From: Pseudomonas sp. 21
GTDB lineage: Bacteria > Pseudomonadota > Gammaproteobacteria > Pseudomonadales > Pseudomonadaceae
Direction: 5' to 3'
NCBI RefSeq assembly: GCF_000955805.1
Contig: NZ_JYOA01000005.1
Coordinates: 228,345 to 292,344, forward strand
DNA length: 64,000 nt
In this document: positions 47,080 to 55,722 of the stretch, one piece after another
Layout: every line of letters begins with the position of its first letter
Position numbering within the stretch: the first letter of the stretch is position 1
Position numbers and translations under genes: made by a program
Notes under the pieces: generated by a model
What the model was told of the DNA's origin: nothing
Databases searched by the model: none
What the model saw: only the letters and a program-made list of their open reading frames with translations

Positions 47080-47526
47080 TCAGCCTTCGATGGCCGGGCG
47101 CTGGCCGTTGATGGCGATCCGCTTGGGCTTGGCTTCTTCCGGAACGATGCGCACCAGCTCGACGCTGAGCAGGCCGTTCTTCAACGACGCACCCTGGACC
47201 TCGATATGGTCGGCGAGGCGGAACGACAGCTTGAACGCGCGCTGGGCGATGCCCTGGTGCAGGTAGGTGACGCTCTCGGAAGCCTTTTCGCGCTTGCCGC
47301 CATTGACGGTCAGCACGCCGCGCTCCACTTGCAGCTCCAGGTCTTCCTCCTGCAGGCCGGCAGCGGCGATGACGATGCGGTACTGGTCATCACCATGCTT
47401 CTCGACATTGTAGGGCGGGTAGGAACTGCCGCTTTCACTGCGCAGGGCGGATTCGAACAGATCGCTGAAACGATCGAAACCGACGGACTGGCGGAACAGC
47501 GGGGCGAGGGAAAGGACGTTGCTCAT
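47080..47526 (-). CDS. ibpA: small heat-shock protein (Hsp20/IbpA)
   Basis: A 148-residue holdase chaperone. The alpha-crystallin domain spans about residues 35-130 with VERGVLTVNGGKRE and the family sequence YLHQGIAQRAFKLSFRLAD; the C-terminal IxI-like KRIAING motif is seen. It starts at ATG 47526 with AGGAG; the in-frame region upstream (to 48441) is antisense to the SDR gene and is rejected. Heat control is visible at two levels: a sigma-32 promoter at 47620-47647 and a ROSE RNA thermometer covering the ribosome site. It matches PA3126. Confidence 0.97.
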   Translation of the reverse strand: MSNVLSLAPLFRQSVGFDRFSDLFESALRSESGSSYPPYNVEKHGDDQYRIVIAAAGLQEEDLELQVERGVLTVNGGKREKASESVTYLHQGIAQRAFKLSFRLADHIEVQGASLKNGLLSVELVRIVPEEAKPKRIAINGQRPAIEG

Positions 47527-47533
47527 TGCGAAT

Positions 47534-47611
47534 CTCCTGAAAATTTCAGCAAGGTATGATTTGGAGCCTGACGTCAGAACTCCGGTGCGGGACCCGTCTT
47601 CGGCCTCCCGC
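47534..47611 (-). promoter_or_regulatory. ROSE-type RNA thermometer in the ibpA 5' UTR
   Basis: In the mRNA CUUGCUGAA pairs with UUCAGGAG (genome 47534-47553). The UUGCU-type stretch faces the ribosome site AGGA with a G-G mismatch in the middle (UGCU against AGGA), which is the diagnostic ROSE arrangement. A 5' hairpin GCGGGA/TCCCGC lies at 47587-47611, starting at the predicted transcript start. Heating would melt the weak stem and free the ribosome site. Confidence 0.88.
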
Positions 47612-47619
47612 AGGAACAT

Positions 47620-47647
47620 AGATTGGGCTGCTCGAATCCATTTCAAG
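47620..47647 (-). promoter_or_regulatory. sigma-32 heat-shock promoter of ibpA
   Basis: On the minus strand CTTGAAA (47647-47641), exactly 13 bp, then CCCAATCT (47627-47620), close to the CTTGAAA-N13-CCCCATNT consensus. The start point at about 47613 falls right at the first ROSE hairpin. The promoter overlaps the leader of the divergent SDR gene. Confidence 0.85.
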
Positions 47648-47673
47648 CCCCCTTCGCCACAGGACGATTTTCC

Positions 47674-48420
47674 ATGGACAAGGTCATGCTGATCACCGGC
47701 GCCAGTCGCGGCATCGGCGCCGCCACCGCGCTGCTCGCTGCCGAGCGCGGCTACGCCGTGGCGATCAACTATCGTCGCGAGCGCGAGGCCGCCGAGGCGC
47801 TGGTGGCACAAATCACAGGGGCCGGTGGCAAGGCACGCGCCTTCGCCGCCGACGTGGCGGACGAGAGCGATGTGCTGGACCTGTTCCGAGAAGTGGACGA
47901 AGCCTTCGGCCGCCTCGACGTGCTGGTGAACAACGCCGGCATCCTCGAGCGCCAGATGCGCCTGGAGGACATGGACGTGGCGCGCCTGCAGCGGGTATTC
48001 GCGGTGAATGTCACCGGCACCTTCCTCTGCTGCCGCGAGGCGATCAAACGCATGGCGCGCAAGCACGGCGGCAACGGTGGCAGCATCGTCAACGTCTCGT
48101 CCATGGCTTCGCGCCTGGGCTCGCCCAACGAGTACATCGACTACGCCGCCGCCAAGGGCGCCGTGGACAGCCTGACCATCGGCCTGGCCAAGGAAGTGGC
48201 GGCAGAAGGCATCCGCGTGAATGCCGTGCGGCCCGGGCTGATCAAGACCGAAATCCATGCCAGTGGCGGCGAGCCTGGGCGCGTGGAGCGCCTGCAAGCG
48301 GCGATTCCGCTGGGGCGCGGCGGTGAGGCTGAGGAAGTGGCGCGGGCGATCCTGTTCCTCGCCTCGGACGAATCCAGTTATTCCACCGGCAGTTTCGTCG
48401 ACGTCAGCGGTGGGCGCTGA
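47674..48420 (+). CDS. short-chain dehydrogenase/reductase
   Basis: A 248-residue classical SDR: TGASRGIG near residue 8, NNAGI near 87, catalytic Ser in VNVSSMASR and YAAAK near 158; close to FabG-type or glucose-1-dehydrogenase-like members, substrate unknown. ATG at 47674, weak AGGACG ribosome site. It is divergent from ibpA and convergent with dusC, with a REP element between the two ends. Confidence 0.92.
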   Translation: MDKVMLITGASRGIGAATALLAAERGYAVAINYRREREAAEALVAQITGAGGKARAFAADVADESDVLDLFREVDEAFGRLDVLVNNAGILERQMRLEDMDVARLQRVFAVNVTGTFLCCREAIKRMARKHGGNGGSIVNVSSMASRLGSPNEYIDYAAAKGAVDSLTIGLAKEVAAEGIRVNAVRPGLIKTEIHASGGEPGRVERLQAAIPLGRGGEAEEVARAILFLASDESSYSTGSFVDVSGGR

Positions 48421-48447
48421 TTCGGTGTAATCGTGACGCACGCTTTT

Positions 48448-48527
48448 GTAGGAGCGAGCTTGCTCGCGAACTGCCCAACACCGATGTGTTGGGGGGAACT
48501 GCGTTCGCGAGCAAGCTCGCTCCTACG
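48448..48527. repeat. REP/REPIN-like palindrome, copy 3
   Basis: TGTAGGAGCGAGCTTGCTCG (left) and its reverse complement to 48526 around about 35 bp, between the converging SDR and dusC genes. Its right end is about 10 bp from the dusC stop codon. Confidence 0.9.
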
Positions 48528-48536
48528 AAGAGCAGA

Positions 48537-49496
48537 TCAGGCGGCTGCTTCGATCTCGACCTGCAGCATCCGGTCCAGCACTTCGCAATCATGCTCGCGG
48601 CGCACCTGGGCGAATAGCTCCACGGCCTCGGGATAACTGCGGGTAAGCATCCCCAGCCACTGCTTCAGGCGCCCCGGTGCATAGCGCGGTGCGAGCTTGC
48701 GTCGGGCCTGGCGCCAGAAGTCGTCGAGCAGTACGCGCACTTCCGACCAGGGCATCGGCACCACCTCGCGACCGTCGCGCCAAGCGGCGATCTGCCGGGC
48801 CAGGTCAGGGCGCGAAACCAGACCGCGACCGAGCATGATGTCCGCCACGCCGCTGATGGAACGGCAGCGATGGTAATCCTCGAGCGTCCAGACTTCGCCA
48901 TTGGCGAACACCGGCACCTTCACCGCATCAGCGACTTTCGCCACCCACTCCCAATGCGCTGGCGGCTTGTAGCCGTCGGCCTTGGTCCGCGCATGCACCA
49001 CCACATGGGCGGAACCGGCGTCGGCCAGGGCGCGTGCGCAGTCGATGGCGCCGTCCGGGCTGTCGTAGCCCAGGCGCATCTTCGAAGTCACGGGGATGTG
49101 CGCCGGCACCGCGCGGCGCACGGCCTCGATGATGCTGAACATCAGCTCGGGCTCCTTGAGCAGCACCGCGCCACCCCGGGAGCGGTTCACCGTCTTGGCC
49201 GGGCAGCCGAAATTCAGGTCGATCACCGGCGCACCCAGTTCGCAGGCCTGCACGGCGTTCTCCGCCAGCAACTGCGGATCGGAGCCGAGCAGTTGCACGC
49301 GCATCGGCACGCCGGCGCGCGTCTTGCTGCCGTGCGCCAATTCCGGAGCGGCCGCCAGGAAGGACGACGGCGGCAGCAGTCGGTCGTTGATGCGGATGAA
49401 TTCGGTGACGCACCAGTCGATGCCGCCGACGCGGGTCAGCACATCGCGGAGGATGTCATCAACCAGCCCCTCCATCGGGGCCAGGGCGATCTGCAC
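48537..49496 (-). CDS. dusC: tRNA-dihydrouridine synthase
   Basis: About 319 residues, an FMN enzyme that reduces uridine in the D-loop of tRNA. The TIM-barrel start [12 protein letters not shown] and the catalytic Cys in [15 protein letters not shown] are intact. Length and sequence fit DusC (tRNA U16). The start is taken as GTG 49496 because it gives the family N-terminus; no ATG is available without antisense-like extension to 49619. It converges on the SDR gene with a REP element between the ends. Confidence 0.94.
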   Translation of the reverse strand: MQIALAPMEGLVDDILRDVLTRVGGIDWCVTEFIRINDRLLPPSSFLAAAPELAHGSKTRAGVPMRVQLLGSDPQLLAENAVQACELGAPVIDLNFGCPAKTVNRSRGGAVLLKEPELMFSIIEAVRRAVPAHIPVTSKMRLGYDSPDGAIDCARALADAGSAHVVVHARTKADGYKPPAHWEWVAKVADAVKVPVFANGEVWTLEDYHRCRSISGVADIMLGRGLVSRPDLARQIAAWRDGREVVPMPWSEVRVLLDDFWRQARRKLAPRYAPGRLKQWLGMLTRSYPEAVELFAQVRREHDCEVLDRMLQVEIEAAA

Positions 49497-49572
49497 GGGG
49501 GAATCTCGGGCTATGGCGAAGGCCGCGGATTGTAGGGAATGCGCCGCGCCGGGAAAAGCGCGGCACGACGGA

Positions 49573-50028
49573 TCACGCGCCGGCGGCCACGGTGTCCGGG
49601 GAGAGCAGCGCGCGGCCATAGCCTTCGATGAACTCCACCGGCATGCGCTTGGGCTTGCCGCTGGACAGTTCGATGCAGACGAAGGTGGTCTGTGCGCGCA
49701 GCAGGGTCAGGGCATCCGCCGGGCGCACCAGCTGGAAGTGACGGGTCATCTTCAGGCGCTGATCGGACTGGACGATCCAGGTCGCCAGTTGCAGCTGCTC
49801 GCCTTCATAGGCGGCTGCCAGGTAATCCACTTCATGGCGTACCACGGCCATGGCGCGATCCAGCCGGCGGTATTCGGCCAGGTCCAGCCCCAGGCTCTGG
49901 GAGTGACGCCAGGCGCAGCGTTCCAGCCAGCTGACGTAGACGGCGTTGTTGGCGTGGCCGAGGCCGTCGATGTCCTCGGACTTGACCTCGATGTCGATGA
50001 CGAACGGATCGGGCAACTGCCAACTCAT
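49573..50028 (-). CDS. hotdog-fold acyl-CoA thioesterase
   Basis: About 151 residues of the 4HBT group, with the active-site region [18 protein letters not shown] near the start. Start ATG 50028 overlaps the eda stop (ATGA), so it is cotranslated with eda. The acyl-CoA substrate is unknown; the family includes 4-hydroxybenzoyl-CoA and YbgC/YneP-type enzymes. Confidence 0.92.
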   Translation of the reverse strand: MSWQLPDPFVIDIEVKSEDIDGLGHANNAVYVSWLERCAWRHSQSLGLDLAEYRRLDRAMAVVRHEVDYLAAAYEGEQLQLATWIVQSDQRLKMTRHFQLVRPADALTLLRAQTTFVCIELSSGKPKRMPVEFIEGYGRALLSPDTVAAGA

Positions 50029-50675
50029 GACGCGTGCTCCAGGCTTGCGGCCAGCGCAATCGCTTCGGCGGCCAGTTGGGTGATCTGGTCCCACGCACGG
50101 GCGCGGACCAGGCTGGGCGGCGCGATCCAGGTGCCGCCGACGCAGGCGACATTGGGCAGGCGCAGCACGTTGAGCAGGTTCTCCTGGGTGATGCCGCCGG
50201 TCGGGCAGAAGCGGATGCCGGAGAAAGGCGCCTTCAGGCTCTTGAGCATCTTGATCGCGGCGTTGCCGTCGGCCGGGAAGAGTTTCAGCGAGCGGTAGCC
50301 GTACTCCAGCGCCACCAGCACCTCCGAAGGCGTCATTACCCCCGGCAGGAAGGGCAGTTTCGCATCGTCGGCGGCGGCCACCAGGCGTGGCGTACAGCCG
50401 GGGCTGACAGCAAACTGCGCGCCGGCGTCGCGGGCTTCCTGGAACTGCTCTGTGTGGATCAGCGTACCGGCGCCGACGACCATTTCCGGCAACTCGCGGC
50501 GAATCTCGGCCACCGCATCCAGCGCCTGCGGTGTACGCAGGGTCACTTCCAGCACCCGCACACCACCGTCGTACAGGGCACGGGCCAGGTCACCCGCCAA
50601 CACCACATCGTCGATCACCAATACCGGCATGACCGGGCGCGCCTTCTGCAGCACCCAATCCAGCGACAGATTCAT
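50025..50675 (-). CDS. eda: KHG/KDPG aldolase
   Basis: About 216 residues, the Entner-Doudoroff aldolase that splits KDPG into pyruvate and glyceraldehyde 3-phosphate, central in Pseudomonas glucose use. The catalytic Glu in VLEVTLRT and the Schiff-base Lys in RSLKLFPAD are clear, as is GGITQEN. Start ATG 50675 with GGGGG upstream; a TTG four codons earlier is rejected. Here it is apart from the other Entner-Doudoroff genes; PAO1 has a comparable gene at PA3131. Confidence 0.95.
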   Translation of the reverse strand: MNLSLDWVLQKARPVMPVLVIDDVVLAGDLARALYDGGVRVLEVTLRTPQALDAVAEIRRELPEMVVGAGTLIHTEQFQEARDAGAQFAVSPGCTPRLVAAADDAKLPFLPGVMTPSEVLVALEYGYRSLKLFPADGNAAIKMLKSLKAPFSGIRFCPTGGITQENLLNVLRLPNVACVGGTWIAPPSLVRARAWDQITQLAAEAIALAASLEHAS

Positions 50676-50803
50676 GCATTCCCCCAATCGGCCACCCGCG
50701 TGCGCAAGACCTCACGCCCAGGCCGGGGCGGCCGGAAATACCCGAAAGTCTACGCCAGCGCGCCGGGCCTGACGACCCGCAACGGGCCATCATGGAACGA
50801 GAA

Positions 50804-50822
50804 CGGCGGCCTGTAGCCGCCG
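50804..50822 (-). terminator. hairpin after the hydrolase gene
   Basis: Seven-bp perfect stem CGGCGGC/GCCGCCG with a CTGTA loop, 20 bp after the hydrolase stop and before the eda leader. No clear T-run, so terminator activity is only likely by position. Confidence 0.45.
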
Positions 50823-50842
50823 CTATCAGGCTGGTGAATGGC

Positions 50843-51682
50843 TCAGGAAGCCAGTGCCAGGGGTAACGGCATCTCGGCCTCTTCCAGCAGTTCCAGAATA
50901 GCTTCTGTGACCGCCGCATCGGCCAGTACTCGGTGATGCCCGCCATCCTTCAGGCGCAGCAATCGACTGCGCGGCCAGGCGTCATGGATGGCCACCGCCT
51001 CGCCCACACGCACGTACCTGTCGTCCTCGGCGTGTACCACCAGGCCAGGGAAGTCCAGTTCATAACGCGCGACGTCCAGTTGCCTGGCCGCGATGCCCGT
51101 GCGCCCTTCGATCATGCGAATGAAGCGTGAGCGTGCCAGCGGCGGCAGGCCGACCATCCTGGAGAAGCCGCGCAGAACGCCAAGCACATTGCTCGGCGCA
51201 CCGATGGTTACCAGCGTTTCGGTGCGCAGGCCCATCTGGGTTGCCAGCAGGGCGCTGGCGCCGCCCATGGAATGGCCGATCACGGCACGCAGCGGCGGCA
51301 GTTCCCCGGCCGCCTCCAGCAGGGCACGGGCGAACAGAACGATGTCCGCTTCCTGGCCGGGCGAGCGGCCGTGTCCCGGCCCGTCGAGGGCGATCACTCC
51401 GTAACCGGCGCCCACCAGCTTCTCGATCAGCGTGGCGAACTGGGTAGGCCGCCCTTCCCAGCCGTGCATCAGCAACACAGCCGGCCCCTCTCCCCAGCGC
51501 AACGCGGACAAGCCGAAGCGCAGGGTAACGCGCTCGGAGCTGGCCAGCAGCGGCAGCTCCCAGTCACGCGGGGCGTATTCATTGGGCGTCACGAACAGCT
51601 GACGCATGCGCTGCGCCGCCCATTTCGGCGCGACGCGGCCCAAGGTGGCATTGATTCCTCGAACCCAGCTCAGACTGCTCAT
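50843..51682 (-). CDS. alpha/beta-fold hydrolase
   Basis: A 279-residue serine hydrolase. The nucleophile elbow is GHSMGG near residue 137, the oxyanion region MHGWEGRP lies near 72, and a C-terminal GGHHRVL gives the catalytic His; an Asp in HAEDDRYV is the likely acid. Esterase or lipase-like, substrate unknown. It lies 12 bp after a TetR gene and is likely its target operon. Start ATG 51682. Confidence 0.92.
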   Translation of the reverse strand: MSSLSWVRGINATLGRVAPKWAAQRMRQLFVTPNEYAPRDWELPLLASSERVTLRFGLSALRWGEGPAVLLMHGWEGRPTQFATLIEKLVGAGYGVIALDGPGHGRSPGQEADIVLFARALLEAAGELPPLRAVIGHSMGGASALLATQMGLRTETLVTIGAPSNVLGVLRGFSRMVGLPPLARSRFIRMIEGRTGIAARQLDVARYELDFPGLVVHAEDDRYVRVGEAVAIHDAWPRSRLLRLKDGGHHRVLADAAVTEAILELLEEAEMPLPLALAS

Positions 51683-51694
51683 TTCCGCACCTCC

Positions 51695-52234
51695 TCAGTT
51701 CACCGCCTTCTTCGCGGCACGCAGGACACGATCGGACAGGTCGCCGGTGCCCAGGGCACGAGCCAGCGCCAGTCCGCCAATCATCAGGGCCATGTCGCTG
51801 AGCACGGTGTCGATTTCCTCGGGGCGGCCGGCCAGCGCCGCGACCATCAACTCCACGTGCTCTTCCAGGGTCTGGCGAAACGCTTCCGGCAGATTGGCCA
51901 CCTCGTTCAGCGAACTGGGAATCGGGCAGCCCTCCTCCTCGGTGTCGCGGTGCTTGCGCGAAAGATAGAACTGCGCCGTCAGTGCACGGCGCTCGGCGAA
52001 GCTCAACTTCGGATCGAAGCGCTTGAGGCCTTCGCGGCGCTTGGCAAGCAGCTCGCGGAAGGCCTCCAGCATCAACGCGTCCTTGCTCTCGAAGTGCGAG
52101 TAGAAGCCGCCCACCGTCAGCCCTGCCGCCGACATCACCTCGCCTACGCTGGGGCCGACCGGCCCGCGCTGCAGCAATGCGCTGGTGGCGGCGGAAAGGA
52201 TGCGTTCGCGGGTCTGGGCTTTCTTGTCGCTCAT
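51695..52234 (-). CDS. TetR-family transcriptional repressor
   Basis: A 179-residue regulator with an N-terminal helix-turn-helix (residues about 9-50, SVGEVMSAAGLTVGGFYSHF) and an all-helical ligand-binding part. The upstream palindrome at 52261-52289 is a good operator, so it probably represses itself and the hydrolase. Start ATG 52234. Confidence 0.94.
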   Translation of the reverse strand: MSDKKAQTRERILSAATSALLQRGPVGPSVGEVMSAAGLTVGGFYSHFESKDALMLEAFRELLAKRREGLKRFDPKLSFAERRALTAQFYLSRKHRDTEEEGCPIPSSLNEVANLPEAFRQTLEEHVELMVAALAGRPEEIDTVLSDMALMIGGLALARALGTGDLSDRVLRAAKKAVN

Positions 52235-52260
52235 GGCTGGCTTCTCGCTCGGACAGAATA

Positions 52261-52289
52261 TTATGGTGAGAATATTATTCTCATAATAA
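52261..52289. promoter_or_regulatory. candidate TetR operator
   Basis: TTAT-gg-TGAGAAT-ATT-ATTCTCA-ta-ATAA: a core 7-bp perfect repeat with a 3-bp centre, extended so that 11 of 13 positions match per arm, 27 bp upstream of the TetR start. Palindromes of this size upstream of TetR genes usually bind the gene's own product. Confidence 0.75.
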
Positions 52290-52345
52290 AAATCGGCAAG
52301 CAGAAAGCGCGACCACTGGTCGGGGGAACATTTTCTGGAGGGAGA

Positions 52346-52381
52346 AAAAACAAAAGGGCCACTGAAAGTCTCAGTGGCCCT
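52346..52381 (-). terminator. terminator of the Glu/Ala tRNA unit
   Basis: Perfect 11-bp arms AGGGCCACTGA (52355-52365) and complement (52371-52381) with an AAGTC loop; the minus strand then reads TTTTGTTTTTT. It lies 25 bp after the last tRNA-Glu. Confidence 0.92.
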
Positions 52382-52405
52382 ATAGGCATCGCAGAGCGAT
52401 AAAAA

Positions 52406-52481
52406 TGGCGTCCCCTAGGGGACTCGAACCCCTGTTACCGCCGTGAAAGGGCGGTGTCCTAGGCCACTAGACGAAGGGGAC
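52406..52481 (-). tRNA. tRNA-Glu (TTC)
   Basis: 76 nt with encoded CCA; acceptor GTCCCCT/AGGGGAC, anticodon loop CTTTCAC giving TTC. Last of four tRNAs; identical to the copy at 52660. Confidence 0.97.
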
Positions 52482-52539
52482 ATATCCTTCGAAGAAACCC
52501 ACCAGGCGGTGGATTCTGGCTTCATCCCATATGGGAATT

Positions 52540-52615
<76 letters not shown>

Positions 52616-52659
52616 AGATGACTCTGGCTGACGACGCGAACGCATCGTCGCTGGATAAG

Positions 52660-52735
52660 TGGCGTCCCCTAGGGGACTCGAACCCCTGTTACCGCCGTGA
52701 AAGGGCGGTGTCCTAGGCCACTAGACGAAGGGGAC
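52660..52735 (-). tRNA. tRNA-Glu (TTC), second copy
   Basis: Same 76-nt sequence as 52406-52481. Together with tRNA-Ala it forms a duplicated Ala-Glu pair about 250 bp long. Confidence 0.97.
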
Positions 52736-52788
52736 GCAAAACCTTCGATTTCAGCCTTGCCCGGACCAGGCAAGACCTACTGGTAATT

Positions 52789-52864
<76 letters not shown>

Positions 52865-52930
52865 AAAGTACCGCTGGATCTACCGTTCCGCTTCGCTCTG
52901 TCAGTTCAGTTCGTCGCTGGAACGGGGCGC

Positions 52931-52959
52931 ATCTTAGGGGTGAGGCGAACCCCTGTCAA
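52931..52959 (-). promoter_or_regulatory. sigma-70 promoter of the Ala-Glu tRNA unit
   Basis: Minus strand TTGACA (52959-52954), a 17-bp spacer, TAAGAT (52936-52931) and the discriminator GCGCCCC. This is a near-consensus promoter with the GC-rich discriminator of stringently controlled stable RNA genes. Confidence 0.9.
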
Positions 52960-53093
52960 CAACATTTTTTCAGATTTCTTATTTTTTTCTCCCACAGAAC
53001 AATCACTTAAGTGACCACCCCGGTTTCCGGCCGGCGAAATCCGCGGCTCGCCTGCCCTCCTCCGGCGCGCCCGCAGCCACCGCCGCCAGCATG

Positions 53094-53129
53094 AAAAAGG
53101 CCAGACGCTTCGCAGCGCCCGGCCTTTTT
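53094..53129 (-). terminator. terminator of gltX
   Basis: Stem AAAAAGGCC...GGCCTTTTT, 17 bp after the gltX stop, with an inner GC stem and a T-run in either direction, so it can also stop plus-strand transcripts. Confidence 0.9.
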
Positions 53130-53145
53130 CAGTGTAGGAAAGAAC

Positions 53146-54630
53146 TCAGGAGCCGATGGCGTCGCGGATCTTTTCCCACTCCTTGGCTTCTTTCTTCGAC
53201 GCACCGCCCAGCAGTTCCAGCGCCTGGCGCAGGCGATAGCGCGACAGGTCGGCACCGAGGATTTCCATGGCGTCGAGCACCGACACCGAACTGGCTTGGC
53301 CGGTGATCGCCGGGAACATCAGCGGCATCACGTCACGCAGCTTGAGGCCCAGGTGCTCGGCCACGGCCTGGATGGTCGCGGTGATGCGGTCCTTTTCCCA
53401 CTGGCGCAGCGCTTCCAGCTTCCACAGCACCAGTTGCAACACCTGGCGAACCTGGGTGGCATCGAGCTTCTTGTGCTCGAACAGCTTGGCGTCCAGCTGC
53501 ACGCCGCCGCTGAAGAAGAAGCCGGCCAGCGGGGCGATCTGGCTGAAGTTCTCCACGCGGCCTTGCACGTGCGGGGCGATCTTCATCAGGTACTCGGGGT
53601 TGAGTGCCCACTTCTGCACTTCCTTGGCGAAATCCTCGACGGACAGCTCGCGGATCCACTGGCCGTTCAGCCAGGAGAGCTTCTCGATGTCGAAGATCGG
53701 CCCGCCCAGCGACACGCGGGACAGGTCGAAGTGCTCGATCATCTCCGCCAAGCTGAACTTCTCGCGCTCGTCGGGCATGGACCAGCCCATGCGGCCGAGG
53801 TAGTTCAGCAGCGCCTGGGGCAACAGGCCCATGCGCTCGTAGAAGGTGATGGAGGTGGGGTTCTTGCGCTTGGACAGCTTGCTCTTGTCCGGGTTGCGCA
53901 GCAGCGGCATGTAGCAGAGCACCGGCTGCTCCCAGCCGAAGTACTCGTACAGCTTGATCAGCTTGGGCGCCGAGGGCAGCCATTCTTCGCCACGCAGGAC
54001 GTGGGTGATGCCCATCAGGTGGTCGTCGACCACGTTGGCGAGGAAGTAGGTGGGCAGGCCGTCGGCCTTCATCAGCACCTGCATGTCCATGCGGTCCCAC
54101 GGGATTTCCACGTCGCCACGGAGCATGTCCGGCACCACGCAGACGCCCTCGGTCGGCACCTTCATGCGCACGACGTGGGATTCGCCGGCGGCGATACGCT
54201 TGGCCGACTCCTCTTTCGGGATGTGCATGCAATGGCCGTCGTAGCGCGGGGTTTCCTTGCGCGCCTGCTGTTCGGCACGCAGTGCGTCGAGGCGCTCGGA
54301 GGAGCAGAAGCAGGGGAAGGCGTGGCCCTTCTCGACCAGTTCGTCGCTGTACTGCTTATAGATGGCACCACGCTCACTCTGCCGGTACGGACCGTGCGGG
54401 CCGCCGACGTCCGGGCCCTCGTCCCACTCGATACCCAGCCAGCGCAGCGCGTCGAAGATCTGCTGTTCCGATTCGCGGGTCGAGCGCACCTGGTCGGTGT
54501 CCTCGATGCGCAGAATGAACTGACCGCCGTGCTGGCGGGCGAAGCAGAGGTTGAACAGCGCGATATACGCGGTGCCGACGTGCGGGTCGCCGGTGGGAGA
54601 CGGCGCGATACGGGTGCGGACTGTGGTCAT
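53146..54630 (-). CDS. gltX: glutamyl-tRNA synthetase
   Basis: A 494-residue class I enzyme that charges tRNA-Glu. The HIGH-type motif is in [13 protein letters not shown] near residue 10 and the KMSKS-type motif is KLSKRK near 245. Start ATG 54630 with a family-typical N-terminus ([12 protein letters not shown]); an upstream in-frame extension is rejected. It lies close to the tRNA-Glu genes, as in PAO1 (PA3134). Confidence 0.97.
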   Translation of the reverse strand: MTTVRTRIAPSPTGDPHVGTAYIALFNLCFARQHGGQFILRIEDTDQVRSTRESEQQIFDALRWLGIEWDEGPDVGGPHGPYRQSERGAIYKQYSDELVEKGHAFPCFCSSERLDALRAEQQARKETPRYDGHCMHIPKEESAKRIAAGESHVVRMKVPTEGVCVVPDMLRGDVEIPWDRMDMQVLMKADGLPTYFLANVVDDHLMGITHVLRGEEWLPSAPKLIKLYEYFGWEQPVLCYMPLLRNPDKSKLSKRKNPTSITFYERMGLLPQALLNYLGRMGWSMPDEREKFSLAEMIEHFDLSRVSLGGPIFDIEKLSWLNGQWIRELSVEDFAKEVQKWALNPEYLMKIAPHVQGRVENFSQIAPLAGFFFSGGVQLDAKLFEHKKLDATQVRQVLQLVLWKLEALRQWEKDRITATIQAVAEHLGLKLRDVMPLMFPAITGQASSVSVLDAMEILGADLSRYRLRQALELLGGASKKEAKEWEKIRDAIGS

Positions 54631-54691
54631 GAAGGCTCTCGTGTGCAGCAATTCTTCGTGTGAGGCGGACAGCGCGCGACGGCGCGCGCGC

Positions 54692-55612
54692 TCATGGGTG
54701 CGATGGTATCAGGCGGGCCACCTTCGGCTCCAGCCAGCGACCGGGATCAAGGGGCAGGTTATTGATCATGAAATCAAGGAAAGCCTTTACCTTCATCGCC
54801 TGGAAGCGCCGCGACGGGTACACGGCGTACAGCTCGCCCACCGGCAGCTGAACCTGCGGCAACACGCGCACCAGGCTTCCGCTGGCCAACTGTTCGTCGA
54901 CGATCAGCTCCGGCAGCGAGGCGATTCCCACTCCGGCCAGCACGGCTTCGCGGGCGAAAGTGATGTTGTTGCACGACAGCACCCGGTGGCACGGCACGGT
55001 TTCCCCGCGCAGCGGCCAGTAGCGTTGCGAATCGGCCTGCAGCAGCACGGCGCGGTGGCCAGCCAGCTCCTCGACGGTTTCCGGCCGGCCGTGCAACTTC
55101 AGGTACTCGGGGCTGGCGCACAGGCAGCGGCTGGTGGTCAGCATGCGCCGCGCGATCAGGGTCGAATCCTCCGGCTGGCCGACCATGATGACGATGTCCA
55201 CGCCCTCTTCCAGTGGATCGACTGTACGCGAGGTCAGTTCGACCTCGGCGGTGATCTGGGGATAGCGGTTCATGAAGTCGCCCACCACCTTGGCCAGGTA
55301 CATCTGGCCGAACTCGATGGGCGCACTGATCCGCAACAATCCCGAAGGCGCCTGCTGCAGCTGCATCACCGCCTGCTCGGCCTCGGCGAAGTCATGCATG
55401 ATCTGCCGGCAGCGGTCGTAGTAGGCCTGGCCCACTTCGGTCAGCCTGAGCTTGCGAGTGGTGCGGTTGATCAGGCGCACGCCCAGACGCTCTTCGAGCA
55501 GGGCGATACGCCGGCTCACCGTGGACTTCTGCATCCCCAGGCTCTGCGCCGCCTGGGTAAAACTGTGCAGTTCCACCACGCGGGTGAAGATCAGCGCATC
55601 ATCCAGCCCCAT
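54692..55612 (-). CDS. LysR-family transcriptional regulator
   Basis: A 306-residue regulator with an N-terminal HTH ([20 protein letters not shown], residues 16-35) and a LysR effector domain. The type (AQSLG...STVSRRI, then [18 protein letters not shown]) is that of regulators of efflux or aromatic stress genes. It is divergent from emrA at 55723 and likely controls it. Confidence 0.94.
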   Translation of the reverse strand: MGLDDALIFTRVVELHSFTQAAQSLGMQKSTVSRRIALLEERLGVRLINRTTRKLRLTEVGQAYYDRCRQIMHDFAEAEQAVMQLQQAPSGLLRISAPIEFGQMYLAKVVGDFMNRYPQITAEVELTSRTVDPLEEGVDIVIMVGQPEDSTLIARRMLTTSRCLCASPEYLKLHGRPETVEELAGHRAVLLQADSQRYWPLRGETVPCHRVLSCNNITFAREAVLAGVGIASLPELIVDEQLASGSLVRVLPQVQLPVGELYAVYPSRRFQAMKVKAFLDFMINNLPLDPGRWLEPKVARLIPSHP

Positions 55613-55646
55613 GATTGTTCCCTATAAGCAACAAAGTTTCCGAAGT

Positions 55647-55657
55647 GTAGCGGCTAC
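55647..55657. promoter_or_regulatory. candidate operator between LysR and emrA genes
   Basis: GTAGC-G-GCTAC is a perfect odd palindrome in the 110-bp divergent region; TTGGC...GCCAA near 55685-55705 is a second candidate. Assignment to the LysR protein is inference. Confidence 0.35.
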
Positions 55658-55722
55658 GTGCCGCCACGGAACACTGTTACATTGGCAAACATTTTTTTGG
55701 CCAACCAAACGCTCGTTTACCT

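Noticed and set aside
47674-48441. N-terminal extension of the ibpA frame to 48441
   Set aside because: It is antisense to the SDR gene; the ibpA start with ROSE element and sigma-32 promoter is at 47526.
50025-50687. TTG at 50687 as the eda start
   Set aside because: ATG 50675 has the GGGGG ribosome site at normal distance and the family N-terminus.
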